From the NCBI GenBank assembly GCA_029959085.1, contig JARWIR010000092.1:1-64000 (forward strand): a stretch of 64,000 nucleotides of DNA, in the 5' to 3' direction. The position numbers and the translations under genes were made by a program. The notes below the pieces were generated by a model. That model did not search any database, was not told the origin of the DNA, and saw only the letters and a program-made list of their open reading frames with translations. Position 1 is the first letter of the stretch. Each line of letters starts with the position of its first letter. Shown in pieces: positions 9,100-22,725 of the stretch. This DNA is from Nemophila menziesii. Taxonomy: Eukaryota > Streptophyta > Magnoliopsida > Boraginales > Hydrophyllaceae.

Positions 9100-12000
9100 G
9101 AAATATAAACACACCTTGTTACAAAAATTCATTGAACTATACATTTCCAGTAAATTTTATATTCGTAATTGTCAACGTCATAAATAGTTAAAAAGTAGCC
9201 TAGTTTATAAACTTTAAAAGTTTACAATAAATAAAATAAAATAAAACCCTTACCTGGAGCCTTTGGTGGTGTTGTTGATGTTGGTGGTGCTGGTGATGAT
9301 GGAGAAGGTGGAGCTGGTGGGGCTTGGCAGCTTTTTGGGTAAACCCTAGGTGGCGGTCTTGTGTGGTGTTGCTGTTGAAGCCCTGTTAAACGAAATATTC
9401 GAGAAGGTGGTCGTTTGTTGTGGTGTTCGAGCTGGTTTCGCCTGCAAAGGGAAAACTTTTGTAGGGCATTGATCATATGTTGTCTAAAAGCCAGGACACT
9501 TTGATATGCTCGATGGTGTTCTTGACGCCCAACTGTTATAAGGGACCCACTGTTTCCACCAACATGGTCCTCACGTCCGTCCGGAAGGATAGAAACCCTT
9601 TAGGGAAAAGAGAAACATAATACGATTCTCTACCGCTAGCTAAATAGCGTACCCAAAAAAAAGAGTATGCAATTAGATCTATGCGGGTTTCTTACAGGAT
9701 TAGCATGTTACTTTGTCATGTTTTTAACGACTTTGAATATATTATCGAATTAATAAGATTCAACTACAAAAAAGAGATAATTAAAAAACTTACATTCACA
9801 TGGAACACTGACACACGGTTTCTAGGATCGCTACCATTCACCACATAACAGATTTCTGTAACATTACTTGCACTCGAGAAATCGTCGGACTGCAATTAAT
9901 GTAAAAATAATTTCACGATAAGTCCCTAAAAATTATAAGTATAATATTTATGAAACTATTGAGGGAAGTGAAAGTTGTGAGTAGTACCTTGTGGTGACGT
10001 GTATTATCATTGACTAAGTCAAAGATTCTTCGTGGTGGCAATGGAAACCATAAAGAAGCTACAGCATTACGAACAGTCTTGGAAGGAATTTCCGGTTCAT
10101 TTAACTTCTTCTTGGTGACCTGCCATCACTATTTACCCAAAAGAATAAAAATTAATATAGAGTTAATTAATTATGCTAAGTCAATTGTAATTATTTATTA
10201 AAATTTTTACCCGCATTATGGAGAAGACGAACCTGGTAAAGGGTATAAACCCAACGCTTTGCACCATAAGCAAGACCTGCACCCACTAGAGGCTTGTACC
10301 TAACATGAACATTTTAATTATCCACCTCAGAATATTTTGAATATACTTTTTCTATAGACTGAATTTCAGAGTGTAATCAAAAAATTATAATTCAACTAAA
10401 ATTCAACATAAAAATTTATAAGTAAACTAAATATATTTTCTTAATAATGATCACATCCAAATAGTTATTCAAACTTATCAACATACTTATTTAAACTTCA
10501 TTGTAGTAGTTGAAATTATATTTAAATCTAAATTTATATTTTCATAGATGATCTTTTGTGCTTAATCTTGAGAAAAAATATTAGATAAATCGATTCACAT
10601 ATTCTACAAACATTTAAGACAACAAAACTAAGGACATTTTGGTAAAAACATAAAAGAAGCACTACTTAAATAATTAATATATATTAGCGTTTTGTTTATT
10701 AGCACTTATGTGATGCAACTAATGGATTAACTTTATAGGCCATGAATGTAGAAAAAAACTAAAATGAATAAAATTGAGGCATGGTGTTAATACCTTTTTT
10801 GCCGATCTTGTATCTCTTGTTATGCATTCACCTTTTCTATTTTATTGAAATGACATGACCAACGTTCTTTTTCCTGTAAATCAAATAACTCGATACTAAT
10901 TGTATAGATAAATGATGAAGTCTTAACACTAAAAAATAGATAAAATATTTACAAATTAATGGATTGTAAATTATATAACGTTGCATGTTTAACATTTTTA
11001 ATAAGTATTTGGAATCTCAATAATGTTAATTGAATAGATTTAGAAATAATAAAAAGTAAATGCTACCTTCAAAAGAAAATAATGTGAATCTCTAAAATAT
11101 AACATAAGAAAATAAACTATATTTTTATTTATTGCTTAAATCTAGGCTTAATTTGTGTATTCTGACGCCGACAAAGCTACCTAAGTATTATTCGCAATAA
11201 TTATAGTCTAGTGTTATGCTTTAATAAGGGTTGTATAATTCATTAACTTACATTTAGAGGCCATGAAACTTTTACCAATTCTATTTTATTGCATAAGACA
11301 TTGGGTTGTTGTAACAAAACAAAAATATATTAAGCTAGATTTAGTATAATTATATTTAATCAATATATAAGTGAAAGGATGAGTTGAACATTCAATTAAG
11401 ATTACATTGAAAGAAAACAAGTATTTCTAATTCCAAAAATCTATATGGATTTGAAATTCTATATTTGTACTCTTTTTCTGCAGAATTTTTTTTATCATTT
11501 TTTGTTTTCTTTTATTATTATATAATTATTGGTTATAATAAAAACATACCTTGTGACAAATTACATAGACTCCAAAAGAGGGAATGTTCTTGAAAAGAAA
11601 CATAATCTTGATAAACATGGGAGATCCTTCTAAATGTATCTATCATTATAATCTTCAAAAGAAATATAAAGAAATTTTAAATTGTAAAATAAAAAACTGA
11701 TTACACTTTTTATATGGTTTAGAAATAAGCTTGATTTGAAAGTTTTCTTCTTTACCTCCGGTCTTCTTTCTTCAATCGATATTTCGCTATGGAAAAGTTT
11801 TGCGGCGTGAAAGTTATAGATTAAGTGTGAATGTTATGGAGTAAGCGAAGGTTTTTTTCTTTTCCATTTTAACCTACACCCTGCTTAGCTGAAAAAGCCC
11901 AGCCCACTGACTAAGACCCGCACTTAGACCAACCTGAACACTATAAAAGCCCAAATTGACTTGAACTTAAAATTAGGCCCCCGATTATGTTTTTAGAAAA

Positions 12001-13645
12001 AAAATATGAATGGACACTATTCATTTTTAAAATTCATATATAACCTATCTATTGATTAATTTTTTAGAAAATTGTTCAATCCCTAATATGACACTACTAG
12101 CTACTATTAAATAATATAGAAACATCTAATAATCACTATGGTAACATTGCATTTCCAAAATATGTATCTCTATCATCTATCTTAGTGTTACAATAGATAC
12201 ATAACGAGTCAATATTGTGGTCACATGATATTTGTCTTATCTTTTTTGGCTATTTGTTAAGTGTAGCTAATCATAGAGTAAGTCTATGTCTCGGTTTAAT
12301 TTTCTTGTCACACCATAATATTATGCCATGTACAATATTTATTTGCTAGCCGCAATAGATTGCATGTATATCATAGATTTGTTGGACACAATATTGTATA
12401 ATATGTTTTACTTAAAGTATAAGTTGTTTTTAGTTTAAAATTTAAATAAAAAAAATTTATCCATGTAAATAGTGTATGGTTTAGATAAAAGTTCTCATAT
12501 TTTTCTATGACCATCTTTCATCATCTTTCTTTTTTGAAAAAATTTAATAAATAAATGTAAGTTCATATTTAACTCAAATCTTAGTTTTGAGGAAATTCAT
12601 TCATCTAATATTTGATGGTTCAATACTATTAAGAAACATACTCTATGTTTTTAACTTACAAAAGTAATTATCTAATTAATCTAATGACATGTATTTTGTT
12701 ATTATAATTAATAAATGTATTGTGAATATTTGACCATTCAATATATGATGTAAGTCTTACTCAAGTTTTGAAGGAGGAGATATCTTAAAAAGCATAAATT
12801 ACTGGAAAATCAGCTATAATTTAGCAAATTTCAGCAATTTGATAATATGCGTTCCAAATATTTAAAACATCATTAATCCCTGTAAATTTCCTCTAATTCG
12901 TTAAATTTTGATAAGTTAATCCCTTCCATTCCAAATATTTAAATGTGTATATTATTCAATGTGGCCTACTATAGTCTCTATGGTCTACACTGATGAGTTA
13001 GTGTCATATTTTTGGAATTCGCATCCATTTTTTAATTATTGTCAAAAAATAATTAAAATACAATACACATCTTTTGAAATATATCATCCATCCTTTGTTT
13101 TTGTACATAAAAGTTATTTACAGGCTTCATCTATAACTAAAGACAAAATAGTCTAAAACTAAATTATTTAACTCAAAAAAAACCATATAACATTATTATT
13201 CACCTTATTTCACAAACACCCAATTTAACTAAAACACCTAGAACAAAAGTTATTAACAGTATCGCTTGTAAAGTTATTCTGAAACATTGTTAAAGACTTG
13301 TAGACATTTGTGAAATCTTCTGCGAAAATCATAATCTATATGACCTGAAATTTATTTCATGTTCTATTTAATTGCATGTATCTCATTTTACATAAGATTT
13401 TTCAAGTATATATTAACTTGAATACCTTTTTCTGACCAAATTTAAATAAATAAATTAATTACCTCTTATCCAGATTGGGTCCATTAAGTACTCACGTGTC
13501 ACAAAGCTCGGATAAAGTCCTATTGATGCACTTCAATCTAACACAAGAGCCATAAAATTCAGATCATTCTAAAAACACGCTAATGATTTCACTTGTACAA
13601 GTTTTATTAATTTAACATTAAATTGAATTAGAAAATTTTGTAAGT
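9100..13645. repeat. Repeat unit 3 (4,546 bp), mosaic
   Basis: The first part resembles unit 2 (gtttttaacgac, gactaagtc), and the second part resembles the units 4-9 group (aaactatattttt near 11116, caatgtggcc near 12957). The switch lies roughly between 10,530 and 11,120. A diverged 20-bp duplication (gtgaaagttatagattaagt, then gtgaatgttatggagtaagc) lies at 11807-11846. Confidence 0.93.
9254..11867 (-). pseudogene. HD-ZIP IV pseudogene fragment, unit 3
   Basis: A 20-bp deletion in the proline-rich segment, just after 9322, joins two frames. A single open frame of 84 codons (9222-9476) then runs from the MINAL motif through RPPPRVYPKSCQ to the proline-rich end. The WLPLPP exon is at 9988-10119 with the Met-to-Lys change. 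The deletion is shared only with unit 13. Confidence 0.8.
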
Positions 13646-16600
13646 GAATTATAAACACACCTTGTTACAAAAATTCATTGAACCATACATTTCCAGTAAA
13701 TTTTATATTCGTAATTGTTAACGTCATAAATATTTAAAAAGTAGCTTAGTTTATAAACTTTAAAAGTTTCTAATAAATAAAATAAAATAAAACCCTTACC
13801 TCGAGCCTTTGGTGGTGTTGTTGATGTTGGTGGTGCTGGTGATGATGGAGAAGGTGGAGCTGGTGGGGTGACCTTTCTAGGGTGCCCCTTGGCAGCTTTT
13901 TGGGTAAACCCGAGGTGGCGTTCTTGTGTGGTGTTGCTGGTGAAGCCGTGTTAAAGGAAATATTCGAGAAGGTGGTCTTTTGTTGTGGTGTTGGACCTGG
14001 TTTCGCCTGCAAAGGGAAAAATTTTGTAGGGCATTGATCATATGTTGTCTAAAAGCCAGGACACCTTGATATGCTCGATGGTGTTCTTGACGCCCAACTG
14101 TTATAAGGGACCCACTGTTTCCACCAACATGGTCCTCACGTACGTCCGGAAGGATCGAAACCCTTTAGGGAAAAGAGAAACATAATCCGATTCTCCACCG
14201 CTAGCTAAATAGCGTACCCAAAAAAAAGAGTATGCAATTAGATCTATGCGGGTTTCTTACAGGATTAGCATGTTACTTTGTCATGTTTTTAAACGACTTT
14301 GAATATATTATCGAATTAATAAGATTCAACTACAAAAAAGAGATAATTAAAAAACTTACATTCACACGGAACACGGTTTCTAGGATCGCTACCATTCACC
14401 ACATAACAGATTTCTGTAACATTACTAGCACTCGAGAAATCGTTGGACTGCAATTAATGTAAAAATAATTTCACGATAAGTCCCTATAAATTATAAGTAT
14501 AATTTTTATGAAACTATTGAGGGAAGTGAAAGTTGTGAGTAGTAACTTGTGGTGACGTGTATTATCATTAACAAAGTCAAAGATTCTTCGTGGTGGCAAT
14601 GGAAGCCATAAAGAAGCTACAGCATTACGAACAGTCTTGGAAGGAATTTCCGGTTCATTTAACTTCTTCTTGGTGACCTGCCATCACTATTTACCCAAAA
14701 AGAATAAAAATTAATATAGAGTTAATTAATTATGCTAAGTCAATTGTAATTATTTATTAAAAATTTTACCCGCATTATGGAGAAGACGAACCTGGTAAAG
14801 GGTATAAACCCAACGCTTTGCACCATAAGCAAGACCTGCACCCACTAGAGGCTTGTACCTAACATGAACATTTTAATTATCCACCTCAGAATATTTTGAA
14901 TATACTTTTTCTATAGACTGAATTTCAGAGTGTAATCAAAAAATTATAATTCAACTAAAATTCAACATAAAAATTTATAAGTAAACTAAATATATTTTCT
15001 TAATAATGATCACATCCAAATAGTTATTCAAACTTATCAACATACTTATTTAAACTTCATTGTAGTAGTTGAAATTATATTTAAATCTAAATTTATATTT
15101 TCATAGATGAACTTTTGTGCTTAATCTTGAGAAAAAATATTAGATAAATCGATTCACATATTCTACAAACATTTAAGACAACAAAACTAAGGACAATTTG
15201 GTAAAAACATAAAAGAAGCACTACTTAAATAATTAATATATATTAGCGTTTTGTTTATTAGCATTTATGTGATGCAACTAATGGATTAACTTTATAGGCC
15301 ATGAATGTAGAAAAAAACTAAAATGAATAAAATTGAGGCATGGTGTTAATACCTTTTTTGCCGATCTTGTATCTCTTGTTATGCATTCACCTTTTCTATT
15401 TTATTGAAATGACATGACCAACGTTCTTTTTCCTGTAAATCAAATAACTCGATACTAATTGTATAGATAAATGATGAAGTCTTAACACTAAAAAATAGAT
15501 AAAATATTTACAAATTAATGGATTGTAAATTATATAACGTTGCATGTTTAACATTTTTAATAAGTATTTGGAATCCCAATAATGTTAATTGAATAGATTT
15601 AGAAATAATAAAAAGTAAATGCTACCTTCAAAAGAAAATGATGTGAATCTCTAAAATATAACATAAGAAAATAAACTATATTTTTATTTATTGCTTAAAT
15701 CTAGGCTTAATTTATGTATTCTGGCGCCGACAAAGCTACCTAAGTATTATTAGCAATAATTATAGTCTAGTGTTATGCTTTAATAAGGGTTGTATAATTC
15801 ATCAACTTACATTTAGAGGCCATGAAACTTTTACCAATTCTATTTTATTGCATAAGACATTGGGTTGTTGTAACAAAACAAAAATATATTAAGCTAGATT
15901 TAGTATAATTTTATTTAATCAATATATAAGTGAAAGGATGAGTTGAACATTCAATTAAAATTACATTGAAAGAAAACAAGTATTTCTGATTCCAAAAAAT
16001 CTATATGGATTTGAACTTCTATATTTGTACTCTTTTTCTGCAGAATTTTTTTATCATTTTTTGTTTTCTTTTATTATTATATAATTATTGGTCATAATAA
16101 TAACATACCTTGTGACAAATTACATAGACTCCAAAAGAGGGAATGTTCTTGAAAAGAAACATAATCTTGATAAACATGGGAGATCCGTCTAAAAGTATCT
16201 ATCATTATAATCTTCAAAAAAAATATAAAGAAATTGTAAATTGTAAAAAAGAAAAAACTGATTACACTTTTTATATGGTTTAGAAATAAGCTTGATTTGA
16301 AATTTTTCTTCTTTACCTCTGGTCTTCTTTCTTCAATCGATATTTCGCTATGGAAAAGTTTTGCGGCGTAAAAGTTATGGAGTAAGCGAAGGTTTTTTTT
16401 CTTTTCCATTTTAACCTACACCCTACTTAGCTGAAAAAGCCCAGCCCACTGACTAAGACCCGCACTTAGACCAACCTGAACACTATAAAAGCCCAAATTG
16501 ACTTGAATTTAAAATTAGGCCCCCGATAATGTTTTTTGAAAAAAAATATGAATGGACACTATTCATTTTTAAAATTCATATATAACCTATCTATTGATTA

Positions 16601-18186
16601 AGTTTTTAGAAAATTGTTCAATCCCTAATATGACACTACTACCTACTATTAAATAATATAGAAACATCTAATAATCACTATGGTAACATTGCATTTCCAA
16701 AATATGTATCTCTATCATCTATCTTAGTGTTACAATAGATACATAACGAGTCAATATTGTGGTCACATGATATTTGTCTTATCTTTTTTGGCTATTTGTT
16801 GAGTGTAGCTAATCATAGAGTAAGTCTATGTCTCGGTTTAATTTTCTTGTCACACCATAATATTATGCCATTTACAAAATTTATTTGCTAGCCGCAATAG
16901 ATTGTATGTATATCATAGATTTGTTGGACACAATATTGTATAATATCTTTTACTTAAAGTATAAGTTGTTTTTAGTTTAAAATTTAAATAAAAAAAATTG
17001 ATCCATGTAAATAGTGTATGGTTTAGATAAAAGTTCTCATATTTTTCTATGAACATCTTTCATCATCTTTCTCTTTTGAAAAAATTTAAGAAATAAATGT
17101 AAGTTCATATTTAACTCAAATCTTAGTTTTGAGGAAATTCATTCATCTAATATTTGATGGTTCAATACTATTAAGAAACATACTCTATGTTTTTAACTTG
17201 CAAAAGTAATTATCTAATTAATCTAATGACATGTATTTTGTTATTATAATTAATAAATGTAATGTGAATATTTGACCATTCAATATATGATGTAAGTCTT
17301 ACTCAAGTTTTGAAGGAGGAGATACCTTAAAAAGCATAAATTACTGGAAAATCAGCTATAATTTAGCAAATTTCAGCAATTTGATAATATGCGTTCCAAA
17401 TATTTAAAACATCATTAATCCCTGTAAATTTCCTCTAATTCGTTAATTTTTGATAAGTTAATCCCTTCCATTCCAAATATTTAAATGTGTATATTATTCA
17501 ATGTGGCCTACTATAGTCCTTATGGTCTACACTGATGAGTTAGAGTCATATTTTTGGAATTCGCATCCATTTTTTAATTATTGTCAAAAAATAATTAAAA
17601 TACAATACACATCTTTTGAAATATATCATCCATCCTTTGTTTTTGTACATAAAAGTTATTTACAGGCTTTATCTATAACTAAAGACAAAGTAGTCTAAAA
17701 ATAAATTATTTAACTCAAAAAAAACCATTTAACATTATTATTCACCTTATTTCACAAACAACCAATTTAACTAAAACACCAGAACAAAAGTTATTAACAG
17801 TATCGCTTGTAAAGTTATTCTGAAATATTGTTAAGGACTTGTAGCCATTTGTGAAATCTTCTGTGACAATCATAATTTATATGACCTGAAATTTATTTCA
17901 TGTTCTATTTAATTGCATGTATCTCATTTTACATAAGATTTTTCAATTATATATTAACTTGAATACCTTTTTCTGACCAAATTTAAATAAATAAATTAAT
18001 TACCTCTTATCCAGATTGGGTCCATTAAGTACTCACGTGTCACAAAGCTCGGATAAAGTCCTATTGATGCACTTCAATCTGACACAAGAGCCATAAAATT
18101 CAGATCATTCTAAAAACACGCTAATGATTTCACTTGTACAAGTTTTATTAATTTAACATTAAATTGAATTAGAAAATTTTGTAAGT
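13646..18186. repeat. Repeat unit 4 (4,541 bp)
   Basis: It starts gaattataaac like unit 9, and lacks 8 bp in the NGSDPRN exon like units 7 and 9 (near 14366). Around 15060-15110 it reads like units 2 and 3, except for gatgaact near 15106, which it shares with unit 13. Its second half is copied in unit 13: tacctctggtc near 16313, aaaaaagaaaaaactg near 16245, and gatgagttagagtc near 17533. Confidence 0.95.
13800..16409 (-). pseudogene. HD-ZIP IV pseudogene fragment, unit 4
   Basis: The WLPLPP exon at 14546-14677 has lost its donor: the usual GTAC after CACAAG reads TTAC. The downstream NGSDPRN exon carries the 8-bp deletion. The MEKKK frame (16092-16409) is open for 105 codons because the A-run near 16250 is interrupted by G. 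This is an accidental extension, not evidence of a gene. Confidence 0.8.
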
Positions 18187-21100
18187 GAAATATAAACACA
18201 CCTTGTTACAAAAATTCATTGAACTATACATTTCCAGTAAATTTTATATTAGTAATTGTCAACGTCATAAATAGTTAAAAAGTAGCTTAGTTTATAAACT
18301 TTAAAAGTTTATAATAAATAAAATAAAATAAAACCCTTACCTGGAGCCTTTGGTGGTGTTGTTGATGTTGGTGGTGCTGGTGATGATGGAGAAGGTGGAG
18401 CTGGTGGGGTGACCTTTCTAGGGTGCCCCTTGGCAGCTTTTTGGGTAAACCTAGGTGGCGGTCTTGTGTGATGTTGCTGGTGAAGCCCTGTTAAAGGAAA
18501 TATTCGAGAAGGTGCTCTTTTGTTGTGGTGTTGGAGCTGGTTTCGCCTGCAAATGGAAAACTTTTGTAGGGCATTGATCATATGTTGTCTAAAAGCCAGG
18601 ACACCTTGATATGCTCGATGGTGTTCTTGACGCCCAACTGTTATAAGGGACCCACTGTTTCCACCAATATGGTTCTCACTTCCGTCCGGAAGGATAGAAA
18701 CCCTTTAGGGAAAAGAGAAACATAATCTGATTCTCCACCGCTAGCTAAATAGCGTACCCAAAAAAAAGAGTATGCAATTAGATCTATGCGGGTTTCTTAC
18801 AGGATTAGCATGTTACTTTGTCATGTTTTTAAACGACTTTGAATATATTATCGAATTAATAAGATTCAACTACAAAAAAGAGATAATTAAAAAACTTACA
18901 TTCACATGGAACACTGCCACACGGTTTCTAGGATCGCTACCATTCACCACATAACAGATTTCTGTAACATTACTAGCACTCGAGAAATCGTCAATTAATA
19001 TAAAAATAATTTCACGATAAGTCCCTATAAATTATAAGTATAATTTTTATGAAACTATTGAGGGAAGTGAAAGTTGTGAGTAGAACCTTGTGGTGACGTG
19101 TATTATCATTGACAAAGTCAAAGATTCTTCGTGGTGGCAATGGAAGCCATAAAGAAGCTACAGCATTACGAACAGTCTTGGAAGGAATTTCCGGTTCATT
19201 TAACTTCTTCATGGTGACCTGCTATCACTATTTACCCAAAAAGAATAAAAATTAATATAGAGTTAATTAATTATGCTAAGTCAATTGTAATTATTTATTA
19301 AAAATTTTACCCGCATTATGGAGAAGACGAACCTGGTAAAGGGTATAAACCCAACACTTTGCACCATAAGCAAGACCTGCACCCACTAGAGGCTTGTACC
19401 TAACATGAACATTTTAATTATGCACCTCAGAATATTTTGAATATACTTTTTCTATAGACTGAATTTCAGAGTGTAATCAAAAAAATATAATTCAACTAAA
19501 ATTCAACATAAAAATTTATAAGTAAACTAAATATATTTTCTTAATAATGATCACATCCAAATAGTTATTCAAACTTATCAACATACTTATTTAAACTTCA
19601 TTGTATTAGTTGAAATTATATCTAAATCTAAATTTATATTTTCATAGATGATCTTTTGTGCTTAATCTTGAGAAAAAATATTAGATAAATCGATTCACAT
19701 ATTCTACAAACATTTAAGACAACAAAACTAAGGACATTTTGGTAAAAACATAAAAGAAGCACTACTTAAATAATTAATATATATTAGCGTTTTGTTTATT
19801 AGCACTTATGTGATGCAACTAATGGATTAACTTTATAGGCCATGATGTAGAAAAAAACTAAAATGAATAAAATTGAGGCATGGTGTTAATACCTTTTTTG
19901 CCGATCTTGTATCTCTTGTTATGCATTCGCCTTTTCTATTTTATTGAAATGACATGACCAACGTTCTTTTTCCTGTAAATCAAATAACTCGATACTAATT
20001 GTATAGATAAATGATGAAGTCTTAACACTAAAAAATAGATAAAATATTTACAAATTAATGGATTGTAAATTATATAACGTTGCATGTTTAACATTTTTAA
20101 TAAGTATTTGGAATCTCAATAATGTTAAATTAATAGATTTATAAATAATAAAAAGTAAATGCTACCTTCAAAAGAAAATGATGTGAATCTCTAAAATATA
20201 ACATAAGAAAATAAACTATATTTTTATTTATTGCTTAAATCTAGGCTTAACTTGTGTATTCTGGCGCCGACAAAGCTACCTAAGTATTATTCGCAATAAT
20301 TATAGTCTAGTATTATTCTTTAATAAGGGTTGTATAATTCATCAACTTACATTTAGAGGCCATGAAACTTTTACCAATTCTATTTTATTGCATAAGACAT
20401 TGGGTTTTTGTAACAAAACAAAAATATGTTAAGCTAGATTTAGTATAATTATATTTAATCAATATATAAGTGAAAGGATGAGTTGAACATTCAATTAAGA
20501 TTACATTGAAAGAAAACAAGTATTTCTGATTCCAAAAATCTATATGGATTTGAAATTCTATATTTGTACTCTTTTTCTGCAGAATTTTTTTATCATTTTT
20601 TGTTTTCTTTTATTATTATATAATTATTGGTCATAATAAAAACATACCTTGTGACAAATTACATAGACTCCAAAAGAGGGAATGTTCTTGAAAAGAAACA
20701 TAATCTTGATAAACATGGGAGATCCTTTTAAAAGTATCTATCATTATAATCTTCAAAAGAAATATAAAGAAATTTTAAATTGTAAAAAAAAAAACTGATT
20801 ACACTTTTTATATGGTTTAGAAATAAGCTTGATTTGAAAGTTTTCTTCTTTACCTCCGGTCTTCTTTCTTCAATCGATATTTCGCTATGGAAAAGTTTTG
20901 CCGCGTGAAAGTTATGGAGTAAGCGAAGGTTTTTTTCTTTTCCATTTTAACCTACACCCTGCTTAGCTGAAAAAGCCCAGCCCACTGACTAAGACCCGCA
21001 CTTAGACCAACCTGAACACTATAAAAGCCCAAATTGACTTGAACTTAAAATTAGGCCCCAGATTATGTTTTTAGAAAAAAAATATGAATGGACACTATTC

Positions 21101-22725
21101 ATTTTTAAAATTCATATATAACCTATCTATTGATTAATTTTTTAGAAAATTGTTCAATCCCTAATATGACACTACTAGCTACTATTGAATAATATAGAAA
21201 CATCTAATAATCACTATGGTAACATTGCATTTCCAAAATATGTATCTCTATCATCTATCTTAGTGTTACAATAGATACATAACGAGTCAATATTGTGGTC
21301 ACATGATATTTGTCTTATCTTTTTTGGCTATTTGCTAAGTGTAGCTAATCATAGAGTAAGTCTATGTCTCGGTTTAATTTTCTTGTCACACCATAATATT
21401 ATGCCATGTACAAAATTTATTTGCTAGCCGCAATAGATTGCATGTATATCATAGATTTGTTGGACACAATATTGTATAATATGTTTTACTTAAAGTATAA
21501 GTTGTTTTTAGTTTAAAATTTAAATAAAAAAAATTTATCCATGTAAATAGTGTATGGTTTAGATAAAAGTTCCCATATTTTTCTATGACCATCTTTCATC
21601 ATCTTTCTCTTTTGAAAAAAAATTTAAGAAATAAATGTAAGTTCATATTTAACTCAAATCTTAGTTTTGTGGAAATTTATTCATCTAATATTTGATGGTT
21701 CAATACTATTAAGAAACATACTCTATGTTTTTAACTTGCAAAAGTAATTATCTAATTAATCTAATGACATGTATTTTGTTATTATAATTAATAAATGTAT
21801 TGTGAATATTTGACCATTCAATATATGATGTAAGTATTACTCAAGTTTTGAAGGAGGAGATATCTTAAAAAGCATAAATTACTGGAAAATCAGCTATAAT
21901 TTAGCAAATTTCAGCAATTTGATAATATGCGTTCCAAATATTTAAAACATCATTAATCCCTGTAAATTTCCTCTAATTCGTTAAACTTTGATAAGTTAAT
22001 CCCTTCCATTCCAAATATTTAAATGTGTATATTATTCAATGTGGCCTACTATAGTCCCTATGGTCTACACTGATGAGTTAGTGTCATATTTTTGGAATTC
22101 GCATCCATTTTTTAATTATTGTCAAAAAATAATTAAAATACAATACACATCCTTTGAAATATATCATCCATCCTTTGTTTTTGTACATAAAAGTTATTTA
22201 CAGGTTTCATCTATAACTAAAGACAAAATAGTCTAAAAATAAATTATTTAACTCAAAAAAAACAATATAACATTATTATTCACCTTATTTCACAAACACC
22301 CAATTTAACTAAAACACCTAGAACAAAAGTTATTAACAGTATCGCTTGTAAAGTTATTCTGAAACATTGTTAAAGACTTGTAGACATTTGTGAAATCTTC
22401 TGCGACAATCATAATTTATATGACCTGAAATTTATTTCATGTTCTATTTAATTGCATGTATCTCATTTTACATAAGATTTTTCAAGTATATATTAACTTG
22501 AATACCTTTTTCTGACCAAATTTAAATAAATAAATTAATTACCTCTTATCCAGATTGGGTCCATTAAGTACTCACGTGTTACAAAGCTCGGATAAAGTCC
22601 TATTGATGCACTTCAATCTGACACAAGAGCCATAAAATTCAGATTATTCTAAAAACACGCTAATGATTTCACTTGTACAAGTTTTATTAATTTAACATTA
22701 AATTGAATTAGAAAATTTTGTAAGT
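18187..22725. repeat. Repeat unit 5 (4,539 bp)
   Basis: Marks shared with unit 14 include the loss of the cggactg segment near 18990, a one-base loss in gtaaacctagg near 18447, ccatgatgtag near 19842 and TTTTGCCGCGTG near 20897. It belongs to the caatgtggcc subfamily. Confidence 0.96.
18341..20945 (-). pseudogene. HD-ZIP IV pseudogene fragment, unit 5
   Basis: The NGSDPRN exon has lost its acceptor AG and first codons (deletion near 18990). In the proline-rich segment a one-base loss opens a 90-codon frame (18309-18581) running from MINAL to APPTSTTPPK. The WLPLPP exon is at 19087-19218 and keeps the Met. Confidence 0.8.

Noticed and set aside
12959..13156. Plus-strand 65-codon frame MWPTIV...VYTDELVSYFW, open in many units
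   Set aside because: No family resemblance, weak start context, Phe/Tyr/Ile-rich composition typical of AT-rich non-coding DNA, and the ATG is absent or shifted in units 1, 2, 10, 11 and 12. The conservation is explained by tandem homogenisation.
13770..14012. His-rich minus-strand frame (HQLHLLHHHQHHQHQQHH) of 80 codons
   Set aside because: It is an alternative frame of the proline-rich segment. His and Gln runs arise from CCA/CAC/CAA repeats read out of phase. It has no upstream gene structure.
14232..14462. Plus-strand frame MQLDLCGFLTGLACYFVMF, 60-76 codons
   Set aside because: Antisense to the SNMLIL block. Its length depends on the 8-bp deletion in units 4 and 9.
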